From the NCBI GenBank assembly GCA_034769895.1, contig CM068367.1, positions 114,002,654 to 114,066,653 on the forward strand: a DNA stretch of 64,000 nt, given 5' to 3'. The stretch comes from Magicicada septendecula. Lineage: Eukaryota > Arthropoda > Insecta > Hemiptera > Cicadidae. This document shows positions 34,706-47,484 of this stretch, in pieces. The notes under the pieces are model-generated. The model searched no databases. It saw nothing but the letters and a program-made list of their open reading frames with translations, and was not told the origin of the DNA. A program made the translations under genes and the position numbers. Every line of letters begins with the position of its first letter. Within the stretch, counting starts at the first letter, position 1.

Positions 34706-34948
34706 TTTATTATTAAGATACATATATGTTAATAGGCCTATTAGGCAATTTTTTATATTAGAAAAATTACGAAACCCCAGCTACTTTATTAGTAACACTA
34801 CAATTTTAGAGCAGACAATCATAAAATAAATACTATAATTTTGGAAGTTCTGCATTGCATTTTTAAATTTGTAACCATAATACTTGAATAATTTAAGTAT
34901 AATAATTTAGTCATAACTTTTCATTTTATGTATGTTTCCATATATAGG

Positions 34949-34950
<2 letters not shown>

Positions 34951-34994
<44 letters not shown>
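34951..34994. repeat. (TA)n microsatellite
   Basis: About 22 TA units following GGCCC. Confidence 0.95.
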
Positions 34995-34998
<4 letters not shown>

Positions 34999-35484
34999 AC
35001 ATTCAGTTATAAATGATTATTTTGATATGTACTTTGTTAATATTTTATAGGATGAGTATCTGGTCAGGGTAATATTTGTTGAGCGCCATTTGCAATCACA
35101 GGTTGCAAATAAAATTTATTTGTAAAATAGTAATTATTATTTTTGTTAAAATATTATAAAGGTTTCTATTTCAGCTATAATTCAATCTCTTTTAATCTTT
35201 TATTTAATAGATAAATGTGATAACTAAAGCTCAGCAAAGCAGATTCGAATAGGCTGCCATATTTCTTAGTGGAGAGTGTTGCCAACTTAATCTAGTTGAT
35301 GAAGCAAATTCACAGTCACTGATATAGTGTTTATTATATCATACACATTTTTGTATCCATTAAATAAAGAAATGAAAACCTTTTATCTGTATTTATTAAA
35401 CTCAAATCCTTTTATTATTTTCTTTAAATTGTTTTAAAAGACAAATATAATCATTAACAAAGTCTGATCGGCTGTACTTTAACT

Positions 35485-35530
35485 ATGCTCAGAGTGGCAG
35501 CAGTAGCAGTATTAATTCTTATATCTCAAG
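35485..35530 (+). CDS. possible first coding exon with signal peptide (speculative)
   Basis: From the ATG at 35485 the frame reads MLRVAAVAVLILISQ and then meets G|GTATAA, a passable 5' splice donor at 35531. A short charged start, a hydrophobic run and a polar end before a donor is how first exons of small secreted arthropod proteins often look. There is no supporting downstream exon that I can see, and a chance match of this length is quite possible. Product unknown. Confidence 0.25.
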
Positions 35531-37531
35531 GTATAAACATTTTCATATTTTATATTTAATAAATAAAATACAAATAGAATGTTTTAAGTTAGGTCCTTTT
35601 GACTACGATATAAACGACAGATATGTTAGGAAAAGTACCAAAATACATGGGATTATAAATAATTACAAAGTGTCTTAACAAGATTATATTAATAGTTTTA
35701 CAATGTTCAGTGTTTAGGTTATGTTGAATTAAATGTTTTTAAGACCTAGTTCACTTTAGATGAGAGTATTCCTCTATATTAATAGTTTTTTATAATGAAA
35801 ATAATGTTATTCATAGATTATTTTCACAGTGACAGTTCAAAATTGTTTTAATTAAAAGTATAAACAATGTCTTTGAAAAGTTTGGCCTAGGCCTTTGAAG
35901 AAAATTGTTCAGTTTAATAATTTATCAAAAAATACATCTCTTCCTGGATAGGTTGATGGTATTTCTTCAGAGATTCCTTGGTTTACTTCTTTAGAATAGT
36001 GTTGTACTTCTTTCTTCTATTTATTTTGTCTAGCAGCATTATTTAATTTAGTTTTATGTTCATTTATAGAAAAAATTACAATTTGTTAGATTAGTCACTC
36101 TTATTTTAATATCAACCTTTCTCGTTCAGATCCAATAATCAACTCCTTATTTAATTTATTATAACATTTCAATTGCTAAGGCCTATCTCAGATTTTAGTG
36201 GTATCTAATGTAACATTTTATGTTACTATGGTGCTCTCTTGAGGATTAACATAAACAAACTTCTAATATTTTATCTTTCATTTTCTTTAAATTGTCATAA
36301 CTTTTTTATAAGATCTTTGATCTTCAATTTATTAGTATTTTGGAGTTTGTGATGGAACACTGATTATTTTGATTACACCACTTTTGATTATCTTCTGTTA
36401 CATATTTCTTGAGTTATCATTTTACACTTTTAATTATTTGTCCCAAAATTATTTATTATTAGTTCTTCTTGTACTTTTCACTTTACTAAAACTATTGGAC
36501 ACAGTTGGTAATCATATAACTTAACCTGACATTGTTTATTCTAATTTTTATAGAAATTCTTATTCAAAATCCCTTAACTATCTAAGCTTAACATGCCTAG
36601 TTTTACAAATCTCTATTACTATTATTTTGGTACTTTCCTATTAATATAAACATTAGTGTTATTAATATTATCACATATAATATTAATCAATATGACCCAA
36701 ACTAATTACTAATAACTATTAGTAATAGATAACAATTCCTCTTAACTTTCTGTATACAATACAGTTTTTATAAATACAACCAAACACTATAAGTAAGTTC
36801 CAAAACATTGTCCTCCTTACTTATTATTATTAACATTACTTTAACTGTAATAAACATAATTATTATAGTCTTATCTAACATTAATTAAATAATAAAATAA
36901 ACAATATTTAATTAAGTATTTAATTAATTATTTCTTGAAACAAAACTATCATGTTTCTTGGTACTTTTGGTAGGAGTATTAGAGCATATTTATGTTAACA
37001 AGATGCATGGCAAAATGGCATGTAACAATATATTTAGGTGTGTATCTAACATTGTTCACAAATACACATAACTGATAACAAAATATACAGTTTTTTGTGA
37101 CATGGTTCACAAACGTTTTGAAAGCGATCAAAAACGAGTGTTGAGACATACTAATTCTGTCAAATTACTACACATAAAATATACAGAGACAACAGATATA
37201 GATTTTGTATTTTCACTAAAATTCTTCATAACTTTACCCCAAATTAAACTTTTACAATTTTATTAAAATTTTAAATTCTGTTTTCGGCTTGGTACTTCCA
37301 AAATTAGCTTTTTGTTCTGATGTATCCTTCACACGCTGATGTTGTTCCTCCGCACACAACCCGAACGTAATATACTCATTTGAACTTTTCACCCTCTACT
37401 AATATCCCTCGTGAAAAAGTAGAGACTTTACTTTCTTGGAAGTAATGACTCCATTTACATCAAAATGGCACTCTAACACTCTCCCCATCTCTATTTACAC
37501 TATCCTACTCACATACATTAGAGAATTATGT

Positions 37532-37561
37532 ACCAGATAACAGTGTAGACTGTTATCTGGT
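37532..37561. repeat. perfect hairpin, 13-bp stem, 4-bp loop
   Basis: ACCAGATAACAGT, loop GTAG, then the exact complement. AGACTGTTAT is repeated again at 37563-37572. Confidence 0.9.
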
Positions 37562-37622
37562 AGACTGTTATAGACTTGAAACAAACTGTTTCAACTCCTT
37601 CACATATACAATGATACACACA

Positions 37623-37665
37623 TACGCGCGCGCGCGCACGCACACACTCACATACACAAACACGT
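37623..37665. repeat. (CG)n(CA)n alternating purine-pyrimidine tract
   Basis: CGCGCGCGCGCGCACGCACACAC with CACATACACAAACAC after it. Alternating CG of this kind could adopt Z-DNA. Confidence 0.85.
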
Positions 37666-38971
37666 TCACTCAAATAATTGATCTGTTGTGTTTTATATTT
37701 CTTTTGTATTCATACACAGGTCCTGATGATGACAATAAATATTGTATAGTATAATTTAATACTAATGTTACTTTAATTACTATTATATAATTTGTATTAT
37801 TACATGGGTCATCAATCGTTTAACACGAACATCAATCGCGTAACACAAGTAGTTATTTCGAGTTTAATATTGACTATGACTCAAGAAGCGATTAAAGGTT
37901 TTGTCAGGTTCGTTTATTTACCAGACCTTTGAGTTGACGTTTAGACAAAATTTACTGTCATCACGAGTAGGCCTACTTAAATACGCTCAATAAAAAAGGG
38001 ATTATTGCCCTTCACCTGAGTGCTGTATTTTGTGAATCTGTGCGTATTTGCTACATAATAAAGGTTAATACAATTACTCATACGTAATGGGTTACTCATA
38101 CCATTGTTATTATGCGTATTCATATTGTACAATTATAACATCCGACACATGTTAATGGTCATTATAGGCTACATATTAATTAATTTTGTATTGCCCGTAT
38201 ACGCGACCCCGCACATAGTGGTGATGGTGATGATGACGACGATGATAATGATGGTAGTAAATGTTGCCAAAACGTTGAGACTGTTTTACTAATCCAGCAT
38301 TAATTGATCCACTTTGTGTTTTTAATTGACATAGACAATAAACATTGTAGCTGAAAATCACATACAACATCGTAAGCTGTCTGTTTACATTAATGAGACA
38401 AGTCTTTTTAAAAAGAGTGCGATGTAGAAATGCAACAAGATTATTTGAAGGTAATTAAACATATATTACTAAGTACTTACATATTTTTGCGTTACACACA
38501 GGTTGGTGTACGGGTTCTAAAAAATACGTGTTTAAGGGCACATATTGTGTATTTACATAACCGTAAATAACATTACATGAATTTGTGTAAATTTAGACTA
38601 ATGGTTTATAATCTATTCAAGTCAGTAGTGTTATAGGCCTAGTTGTTCGGTCACTGATCTCTACCACACTACCTGAGTGGAGTCGTAGAGTGTTGAAGAA
38701 TATTGACTAACCGCTTTCCTTATTGTTATTCGCACTCTTTCATTAGTTGTAATTTGACATTTGGTTGTACACACAGTACTGTTACTTGTGGTCAGTTTTG
38801 AAGTTTTTGTCTAAATGGAGGTTATTACATCAACTAAAGGGAAACCTCTGATTCATCGTGAGGGCTATTAATACAGAGCTAAGTTCAAACAAGCATATTG
38901 CATTCTATTTGTGTACGAAATAAAAAACATTAGGTTAACGAGGGCTCATCAGAACAAGGAACGGAATCATC

Positions 38972-39163
38972 GTGGCTTCACGGAGCAGCCGTTGTGCGCC
39001 AAATTTAACAGAGCCAGAAATAACAAATGCATTAAAAAAACAGCGCAAGAAGATGTTCATCAGGTTCCGGCAGAATTTCCAATCAGTTTCTAATGAGGAT
39101 CTCGATATGGTAAAAAAAGTACCGAAACACAATACCGCAAAGTGGATCGTTGTAAAAAATTGA
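38972..39163 (+). other. 63-codon ORF of unknown nature
   Basis: MASRSSRCAPNLTEPEITNA followed by a basic stretch (LKKQRKKMFIRFRQNF) and NEDLDMVKKVPKHNTAKWIV. The composition looks more protein-like than its surroundings. I do not recognise a family. It may be a piece of a decayed transposon or a chance ORF. Confidence 0.25.
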
Positions 39164-40654
39164 GAAAAGCTCTAGGAACTATGCAGAATCAGGCTAACAG
39201 TCTAGAATTCTTCCTCAACTACTCTTATGAAAACTCTTACGGAACACAATTTTGATCACCAATTTTAAAAGTAACAATAAGATTGGAAAGGGACAGAACA
39301 TTTTTTTGAAGATTTAAACTTTTCATTACCTTGCCGGAACTTATAAAATGTATTGAAACTGAACACCCAATGTATAAAGGATACTAGAGTTAAGCCACTG
39401 AAAAGACTATTTATCTCACAGTGTGTTAGCTTACAAAAAAAAATTACGAAACCTATCTTCAAAAATTTACTGCTCTGAAGGAACTGGTATAATGTCAACT
39501 ATAACGAATGGGATGTTTCTGCAGCAAAATTCAAAATGTACGCTTCGTCGGTAATTATAAAGAAAGTGAAGTAATACTTTCGACATGCAGGATGGTTGCA
39601 GCCATAGCTGTCAAGTCTGTTTAGACATTTCAGTACTGCTGTTTGTGATTGTGGAAATGTGTCCGAATTACGCATGTTGGTTTTGGCCTATGTCGTATCG
39701 TAAGTGGTTGAACAATCAAGATGTATTGCGTTATTTATAGAATGTTTTTAGAGAAAGATAGAAAGTGTTCCACGTCCTAGTAAGAAGACATTTCTACGCC
39801 CTCTAATATATATTTATTAGAGGAAAACTTAAAACTGTTAAAAACTGAAGCAGAGAATTACAGCTCAAATCGCGACTTTTAAGGTAGGTCTTGCGGACAG
39901 AAAAGAATTTGACTAACTGAAATTCTCTTTATCAAATCAGAAAAGAATTAGAAAGAAAGAAAACACGACGTTACAACTAGCTGCCAAAATTTTAAATTGA
40001 TAATAAATAATTTAAAAAACTAAAAACTGAAAGAAATATTTAAAAACTTATTTGAATATTCATTTTAGAATTAAAAAAATATTTTAAACACACCTGCGCT
40101 TAAGAATTTGTTTAGCTTGAGCGAGATGTTCTATACAATGATCTTTGTAACAAGACGCTCAAACCTATCCAGCACCGGTACAGAATATTAGAGCAATGTT
40201 TAGATTTGCGTGAACTTCAGAACAGACAGAAACTTATAAATTCCCTTTCAACGTCCATTTCCATTCCTAGAAGTAAGTCGAGTAACCATGCCTTAATTTG
40301 TATGTAATTGGACGAGAGAAGCAGGTCCTCAGCTTAAAGTCGACCGTTTGGCATTTGTCTGCCTGCAGAAATGTAAGTCCTCCCGAATTTAGCCTGAATG
40401 GGATGTTAACCATAATTCTAATGCAACCATTACTACGACAATTTTCTTGATTTGGAGCACCAAGAGCCAAAAATTGAACTCAAAATTGTAATAAAATTTT
40501 AAATGTTTATAAGACAATCAACTGAGGAATTTTATTCAGAATACAAAATGCGATTCTGTGTTGACAGAATTAATATCTCTCAACACTCCTTACAAATTTT
40601 GGATCTCTTTCAAAAGTTTGTAAGCTGTTTAAAAAAAATATTATATATTGCTAT

Positions 40655-41075
40655 CAGTTACGTATATCTGCGAAAAGTAAATTTGCGGGAGCCTACTAGT
40701 ACTGTGATAATGTCTTTAGCAATGATTTGTAGAAAATCCTTTTCATAGGACCGATAGTGTTGGTTACGCAGTTGGCGAACAGCGAATAGACAGATATATA
40801 GCCAGGTGTTATCGCGTCTAATGTTGCATAGATAAGCTCGGCGCTCAGAACACGGGTTGCTCAGTCTCGTCGCACAGGGCACGATTGCAGCGTTGGCGCT
40901 CAGAACACGGGCGCTCTGAGCACGCTACGAGCTGCACACGCACAGGCACCAGCAATTGTAATACAGCAAAATCTAATATTATCGGGTGAAAGCCAACGCA
41001 AGCGCCAGAAGCCGCAGCTGGGCCACGATATCTCTATCTCTCTTCCTCTCACACGTTTAAGCTAAGATTTTAAAA
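40655..41075 (+). repeat. interspersed repeat, copy B
   Basis: The inverse partner of 34385-34705 (see there). Here the GCGCTCAGAACACGGG unit is clearly tandem (40849 and 40897 regions). The outer part carries ACAGCAAAATCT and TCACACGTTTAA, also found at the outer edge of copy A, but with a segment in opposite orientation. Confidence 0.85.
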
Positions 41076-41079
41076 AAAT

Positions 41080-41385
41080 CGTAATACCTTTTGAACCAAA
41101 TAATTTAGAGAAATAAAAATTACACGTGTAACTCTACAATACAGTCCGGACATATATGCAAAATTTTATAACATTCGGTTGAGTAGTTTCGGAGGAGTTT
41201 GCGGTCTAAGTTGTGCACCGAGTCATGGATAGAGGGCTATGCCTGACTTGGCTACGCTCATCAGGCTCCGCCCAATTATAATTAAACTTATATTTTGTTG
41301 TCTTGATAAAATCTAGCGTTTTCGAAATTAGCTACCTGGAATGATTATAGGTGCCTTAAAATTGAAGATACCACGAGAAACCAAT
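41080..41385. other. no gene recognised
   Basis: Short spacer between the repeat and the LINE tail. Confidence 0.5.
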
Positions 41386-41389
41386 AATA

Positions 41390-41640
41390 TACACCTTAAA
41401 TATGAAGCGTCTCATACGGTATGGCCACGTAGAATGAGTGACTGACGATTGTTGACTCAGAAAGTAGTTAAACCGGGTTGCAAGCAGAAGAGGTGGACCT
41501 AGGAAACCATGGACAGACGACATCCACGATGTAATGGAATAAAGAGGTTCACGACGAGGAGCAGAATGGATAGACAGCAGTACATGCATGGATGGACTGT
41601 GAGTCAGAAATGTTGTGGATGGGGACATTGATCACACAAA
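41390..41640 (+). mobile_element. LINE 3' end, degenerate
   Basis: The plus strand reads MKRLIRYGHVE, then RRGGPRKPWTDDIHDVME, RGSRRGAEW and a D-STCMDGL segment. This matches the end of LINE polyproteins with K-L-W-GHV-RM, R-GRP-K-W-D-I---M, and a final R--W-------. Stops at 41434-41436 and elsewhere. Only the last part of the element is present. Confidence 0.7.
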
Positions 41641-42095
41641 TCATAGTAGTAGGTTTACACAAGGAATAACAAGGCGAGGTTAGAAAACAGTGTATTATAA
41701 CGCAGCAAACTAGAATGCATGACATATTCTACAGAATTTTGTTAAGCGAGAAGGTGGCAGATGATCATCACAAAGTTGCTAGACAGGAGTTGATGACGAT
41801 GGTCTGTGATACAGTCAAATACTGTGGTACGTCGATGAACCTAACACAAGTTGATGACATGGGCGAACATTCACTCACTATTAGCTATATCCACACTAGT
41901 GCGCTTTTTGTGCATTTGAGGCATGCGCAGTAGGACCTTTCTCTAGCAAACGTAACGCATGCACAAAGCCTCCCTTATAATCAGTTGAAGGTCACCGTTT
42001 TTAGTGACGCAAGTGCTTCCACCACCAGTGGATGGGGAGAGAGAGAGCATGTGTGTGTGTTCGTACTAGGTGGGAAGAGACTCACAGCTGGGGAA

Positions 42096-42099
42096 AAGT

Positions 42100-42182
<83 letters not shown>
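42096..42182. repeat. (GA)n microsatellite, interrupted
   Basis: GA units interrupted by GATAGAGATAGA and GTGA around 42130-42150. Confidence 0.95.
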
Positions 42183-43108
42183 TGTGGGGGGTCAATATTC
42201 ACATACTAAGTATGCACAGATAAGAGGCTGACAGGTTTCTTAACGTTTATGTTCATGTTGTGTTTGTAACTAACTTGTCTAAAGTTTTATGAACGCACCA
42301 ACCAAACGGCTGCCATTTTTGCAAACATTACATGTCGTGTTGTCGTGTATGCCTTTGCCGCCACTCTGCCTCTGACGATTTTTTTCTTACAACTTTCAAC
42401 AGCCATCTTTCAACTTTCACGATGCGCTCTACCCACGTCTGCTTCATAATATTTCAACTCACATGAATATATTGCAATTTGAGTTTGAACATTTTTACGC
42501 GAATTTTACCATCGCAGACGCAATAAGATGTAACTATTTTTAGTGTTTTGATCTTAAGTTGTAATTCCTTTTAAATTTAAATATGGTAAATGTCGTAATT
42601 ATAATTAGAAATCCTAATTATTTTTCTTTTCTGCCTTCTTAGTACATCTAGGGTATTATTCTACATAAACCACACCATTCATAGCCACATATTAGAGGCT
42701 AAGAAAGTAAGAAAATCATGAGTTGGTTATAGTCCAACGGACCAACAGACACTGCGTCTACTAGCGGGCATCTCAAGGTCGACTCATCGTACTGGACGAC
42801 ATTATCCCCCCCCCCTCTAACTGTAATGTAACGTAGCCCCGAGCTACTCGGGTTAGTACATGAGACGCCACCTACATGAAATACACTTTACTCTCTTCTG
42901 CGTTTGCTCGCCTCTCAGCCAGTTAATTAAAGACCAATTAGAAAGGGGAAATGGCATGCTAATTCCAGATATCTTAGTCTCAACAGACCTTAGGCGTAAA
43001 GTTTAACGAAAGGCAGAGTATTGTTTAAGTTTATAATTGATGATGATAATTTAATACTATTGAAACATTATAATATTCACAAAATAATAAAATATCTTGT
43101 ATAAAAAG

Positions 43109-43133
43109 GATTATTATTATTATTATTATTATT
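43109..43133. repeat. (ATT)n microsatellite
   Basis: Eight ATT units followed by AAGAATAATAC. The SINE at 21.2 kb also ends in (ATT)n, but no SINE body precedes this one. Confidence 0.9.
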
Positions 43134-44310
43134 AAGAATAATACAAAATATACAAAAAAATGAGCAAACATGAATAATTTTTAAATAATTGCATATAAAC
43201 TTCAAATTTTTTGGTACTTTAATGTGAAGATTATATACTTTCGGGACATTAAGGCGATTGTTTTAATGGGGGGAAACGCACAAATTAACCATTAATAAAC
43301 GTGCTGTCGATGTATTTTTCTTTAAAAGAGGTGTTTAGAAATATTGTAACAAGCCGTTTTTACTTGTTTTATGAACATTAGATTCTTAACTCAATTTTAT
43401 CAAAAACTATCTTTGTAGTCTACGTGTTGCTACTACGTTACGGTTTTATTTTTTTTACGATAAATCATTTATTTGTTAGAATCATCCGTTTGACTAAATA
43501 TTCTGAATAACTGGTGCAGGCACCAGTTCGACAGCAACCGATACAGGCATTGATTTATCAATAAAACAGAATTTGAAACTTGTACTTGTGTAAAAAATTA
43601 TGTTTACTCAAAGTGACAGAACAAGAAATATAAAGTTTAAGAGAATAACGAGTTGAAGGCTTGATGTATGCTTGTGGTAGCGTACAGCATATAAAAAAAG
43701 GTTGACATTAGAAATGTATGCTAAAGAAAAAACTTAAATATGCCAGTCAAATGGAAGCACCAAACGAAAATATTTCCAAGAACTCTACTCAACTTACAAT
43801 CGAATGAGAAAATACAGGCAGGTAGGTTGAGTTATATAAAAGAGCGGTTTGTTTATAGAGGAATGAATTCAGAGAGCAGTTTCTGGAAGCGAGTAACAGT
43901 GAAAACGTTTGCCAACACAAACGAACGGACTCTTTGTAATTTAAAACGACGACCGTTACAAATCAGAAACGTTTGCTGGAAATAGTGATGGCTTGTGATA
44001 GCACACAGTGTAACGCAATTTCAAAACTGCCGCCGGCCAAATCCGATAATTTCACTTGAAACGAATCTGTGTCTACTGATCCGTAATAGCAACGAAAGAT
44101 TCTGTGGCAGCTAAATTATTACCAACGCCAGGCGATCGATTGTTGAAATAATAAAACCAAACGTACTTAGTTGTTGACACACAGTTGTTTGATACTGAAC
44201 TGAAAATGAACTTGCATCTACTTCTTACACTCTCTGGTTCTTGTTTTTATTTTTCCTCTTTTCATTTTTCTCTGTGTAGTTGTTGTCTTCTTTCTTTTCG
44301 TTATTTCTTG

Positions 44311-44356
44311 TTGTTGTTGTTGTTGTTGTTCTTCTTCTTCTTCTTCTTATTATTAT
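44311..44356. repeat. (TTG)n(TTC)n(TTA)n compound repeat
   Basis: Six TTG, about six TTC and several TTA units in sequence. Confidence 0.95.
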
Positions 44357-44643
44357 TAAAATTATAGTCTCTCTTTCCTTGGACGTATATACTAGGCGTT
44401 AATTTTACGTTAACTATTTTATTTGATTTTTGGCACTTTGACACTTCAATTTTAAGCCTAAAGAATTCATTCTAAAATTCAGTTTTTTCAGTAGTCTTCC
44501 TCCTGCCGTAATTCTTTCTTGAAAGAGTAATTATTTAGTCCTTTCCCGTTTTTATGAGAGCTTCCTTGAACAGTTGTATACGGATATTAAAGAGATTTTC
44601 GGGATACGTTAAATGCTATTCTGAAACATTACATGTTTATAAT

Positions 44644-44681
44644 GCACACACACACGCACGCACGCACACACACACATATAT
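44644..44681. repeat. (CA)n(CG) interrupted microsatellite
   Basis: CACACACACGCACGCACGCACACACACACA.. type tract, then ATATATAT. Confidence 0.9.
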
Positions 44682-45251
44682 ATTACTGGGTCTTCACACA
44701 TTTTTACTAAACTACACTCGCTTTCAGTGTTCTTGAAAAAACATTATTACATTGGCACTAGGCTTAAATACTGTTTCAAGAACATTTACAGTTTATTTTT
44801 GCAGAGCTCTTTCGGGAACTGGTTCGTCAGTGCTTAGCAAGATCTGTCTGTATTTTCTTCTTTTCCGTACCCCTTTACCAATATACAATATATGTTTTTA
44901 ATTTTATCGTGTTATATGTTCTCTGTTGAAAACACAGTGGATATTGTGTAATTGTTTTTACTGTCAGTTTCTGTTAACCATCAGAATGATCGAATAATCA
45001 GACCGTGAAAAAACCTTCCAGATGCCATTGGTATACCTTTATTAAGTATAAGTTTTACTGTAAGTACAACCGTCTTCAGGCTAACTGTAAACTAATACAT
45101 AATGAATAGGCCTATAAGTAATAAATAATACTTTATCAACAAGTGATAGAGTCAAAAAATTAACAACACTTCACATTGTGTATGAAAGACTAAATAATAC
45201 AAATAATTACTTTCTGGATTTTGTTGTCCATGACGTGTCCGTTGTTAGGCC

Positions 45252-45590
45252 TACTAATTAACTATATATAGTCTAATACTACCGACACGGACCACAAATT
45301 ATTATTGACAAAAATGATAAAAACACATCGAAAGAACATGGTAAACGAACAGACACAATTTAAATCGCACATACAATTTGAACATATTACACACGCGCGC
45401 GCGCGCGCAAACGATCTTTTGAGCGACGGCGCCGTCACCAAAAGCAGGACGGACAGCGCTCTTAACGGCAGCCTCTGACGAAGCTCTAACGGAGCGAAAA
45501 CTAGTTTAGGCTATCAGGTAAAAATTTATCATTTTTGTCAATAATAATTTGTGATCCGAGTCGGTAGTATTATATACCTATAGTTAAACA
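45252..45590. mobile_element. inverted-repeat element with hammerhead-like motif
   Basis: Left arm 45252-45320 and right arm 45523-45590 are inverted copies: TAATACTACCGAC(A/T)CGGA(C/T)C, then ACAAATTATTATTGACAAAA and ATGATAA. Inside, next to the right arm, 45475-45500 reads CTGACGA-A-GCTC-TAACG-GAGC-GAAAAC, with a 4-bp perfect stem. A (CG)n run lies at 45393-45408. CCGTTGTTAGGCCTAC just outside the left arm (45238-45253) resembles the TTGTTAGGCC end of related elements. Confidence 0.75.
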
Positions 45591-45784
45591 AATACTAGGA
45601 AAGAAACACACGACAGAAGATACATTGTTCAAAACACTTGCATACCACCAACGTCAATGAAACATTGCGACAGGGAAGCAATAAGCCCAGTCCTTTATAT
45701 AGTAAAAGTGAAACTAGGCTCCACCTAACAACCCCGCCTACATGTAGACAGCCAAGGCCACTCACAACTACTTATTAATAAACT

Positions 45785-46190
45785 GGGGCCACACGAACGC
45801 ACTTTTAACGTCCGTTGCAAAGAGTGTCGTGACGTCCGTCATAGAATATGAAGACTTATATCGGGAACATATGAAGAACGCGCGTGCCTGTTAACGCACA
45901 TTACAACGCACGTGCCTATTGACGCACATTATAACGCACGTGCCTACTGACGCACGATACAACGCACGTTGAAACATCGACGTACGTCACTACTTTGTGT
46001 AGGGGAGGCCACACGAACGCTCACTCAGTGCAAGTTACTTGTCAGTTGTCCGTTTCTTTAGTTTTTTCCGATTTGCAAAACGTATGGATATTGAATTACT
46101 TATAAATGCTGTTCAGCAAGATCCGTTTTTCTGGGACACCACTGACAGTGATTATAAGAACAAAGTCAAGTAAAATAATGCTTAGATGCA
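45785..46190 (+). mobile_element. PIF/Harbinger-like remnant carrying the start of a MADF protein
   Basis: Begins ACTGGGGCCACACGAACGCA; GGCCACACGAACGC recurs at 46007-46020. Three exact-length 28-bp repeats (45877-45960, unit starting AACGCACGTGCCT) sit between. From the ATG at 46084 the frame reads MDIELLINAVQQDPFFWDTT and DSDYKNKVK, then stops. This is the beginning of a MADF (Myb-like DNA-binding) domain: L-I--V---P-LWD----DYKN-----. The following codons TAA and TAG fall where the family has K and the conserved W, so the frame is decayed. MADF proteins accompany the transposase in PIF/Harbinger elements, but host genes also use them, so the assignment is inference. No right TIR found. Confidence 0.6.
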
Positions 46191-46194
46191 GGTT

Positions 46195-47470
46195 TAATTT
46201 AGTATAGGTAAATAATGCAGCTAAACGCAACGGCTTCTTCCGGATCCATATTTCACGAATTTTTCTGTAACAAGGTAACAGAACATTCGGAGTGAATAAC
46301 AGTCACTGACGCAAGAAATCCAACGCCCGTCTGTTGTCCCCAATACATCCGTAAAACGCACGTCCGTTACACATGCGTTGCAATATTTTAAGAGTGGAAC
46401 GAAGCCGAATCTTCCGAACTTCGCTGTTAACCTGACTAATGTAGTTATTATTTGTAATTATAAAAGCAGTGGCCTTTATTGGATTTGAAATCATTATTTG
46501 GCTGGCCTTGGCAGTTTGTTGTAGGCGGTGTTTGTTTCTAGGTGGAACCGAAATTCAATTTTACTATTAAAGGGCTGGGATTGTCGCCCTTTGTGGTATG
46601 CAAGTGTTCGTGAACATTGTGTCTTGTGTTTTTTCTTAGCAAGTTTTTGTTTGTATCAACGGTATTTTTATTCTTTTTATTGTACACTACGTGAATTTTT
46701 GTTATTTTTAAACTTTCTATCACTCGATAAATGAGTGTAATTTTCTACTTATATCCATTATGCAATAGTTTATAGTTAGTTTGAAGACGGCTGTCTATTA
46801 TTTGGATGGCCATAACGTCGCTTCCTATAATTTCTCTGTGACGACACAATTATTTAAATGGTAACGTATTTAATAATTAAATCAATTAATTATTAATAAT
46901 TAAATCACATAATGATGTATAATTAACTAAATTAAGAAGTATAATATACGTTAGTCAAATGCAATTTGTTTATGGTCCGCAAATAACAGTCGTTACTTAT
47001 ATTCGGTTTCTATGAGAGTTAGCGAATACCTTTTGGTAGTCATACCACGTTCATTGTTAACTTGACTGTGGTGAACACACACGTCTTTTGCGACGCTACT
47101 AATTGTTCAGAGGAAGAAAACCATATCTACACAAAAGGAAAATTGGTCCGTTCGTTTGATTTTACCTTTTGTTTTAGAGATCCTTCTTGATATTTCTTCG
47201 ACAAATAGGCTAAAATCCTTCAGTAGCAGTGAAATTAACATCAAACTTTCAGTAAGTCTGAATTCATGTACACGTAATATTTGGAACCGAAAACGAGTAA
47301 CGCAGCTGTGAAAGATTTGTTTAATGTTTATTATACCGTACTACGTTTCAGTTACATATTCTCATATTGTGTATATGTTTACTCTAATGTTTCGCCTTAC
47401 ACAACAAATTTACTTTCACTTGTGAACTTTCGTAAGAGCGACGCTGTGTATCATGTGTGTGTACTACGTG
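46195..47470. other. no gene recognised
   Basis: Includes 46310-46390 with AACGCACGTCC and TTACACATGCG elements similar to the 45.8-kb repeats, perhaps the right part of the same remnant. Otherwise AT-rich. Confidence 0.45.
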
Positions 47471-47484
47471 GTATTTAGTTAACG

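Larger units (their letters stand above)
34720..40650. other. AT-rich interval between the two inverted repeat copies
   Basis: About 5.9 kb, mostly AT-rich and without transposon proteins. It contains a (TA)n run, a candidate signal-peptide exon (35485-35530), a perfect hairpin (37532-37561), (CG)n/(CA)n runs and a 63-codon ORF (38972-39163), listed separately. Otherwise nothing recognised. Confidence 0.5.
41645..45245. other. non-coding block with several microsatellites
   Basis: No gene recognised. Tracts at 42096-42182, 43109-43133, 44311-44356 and 44644-44681 are listed separately. A plus-strand ORF 43740-43985 has no known domain. Confidence 0.5.
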
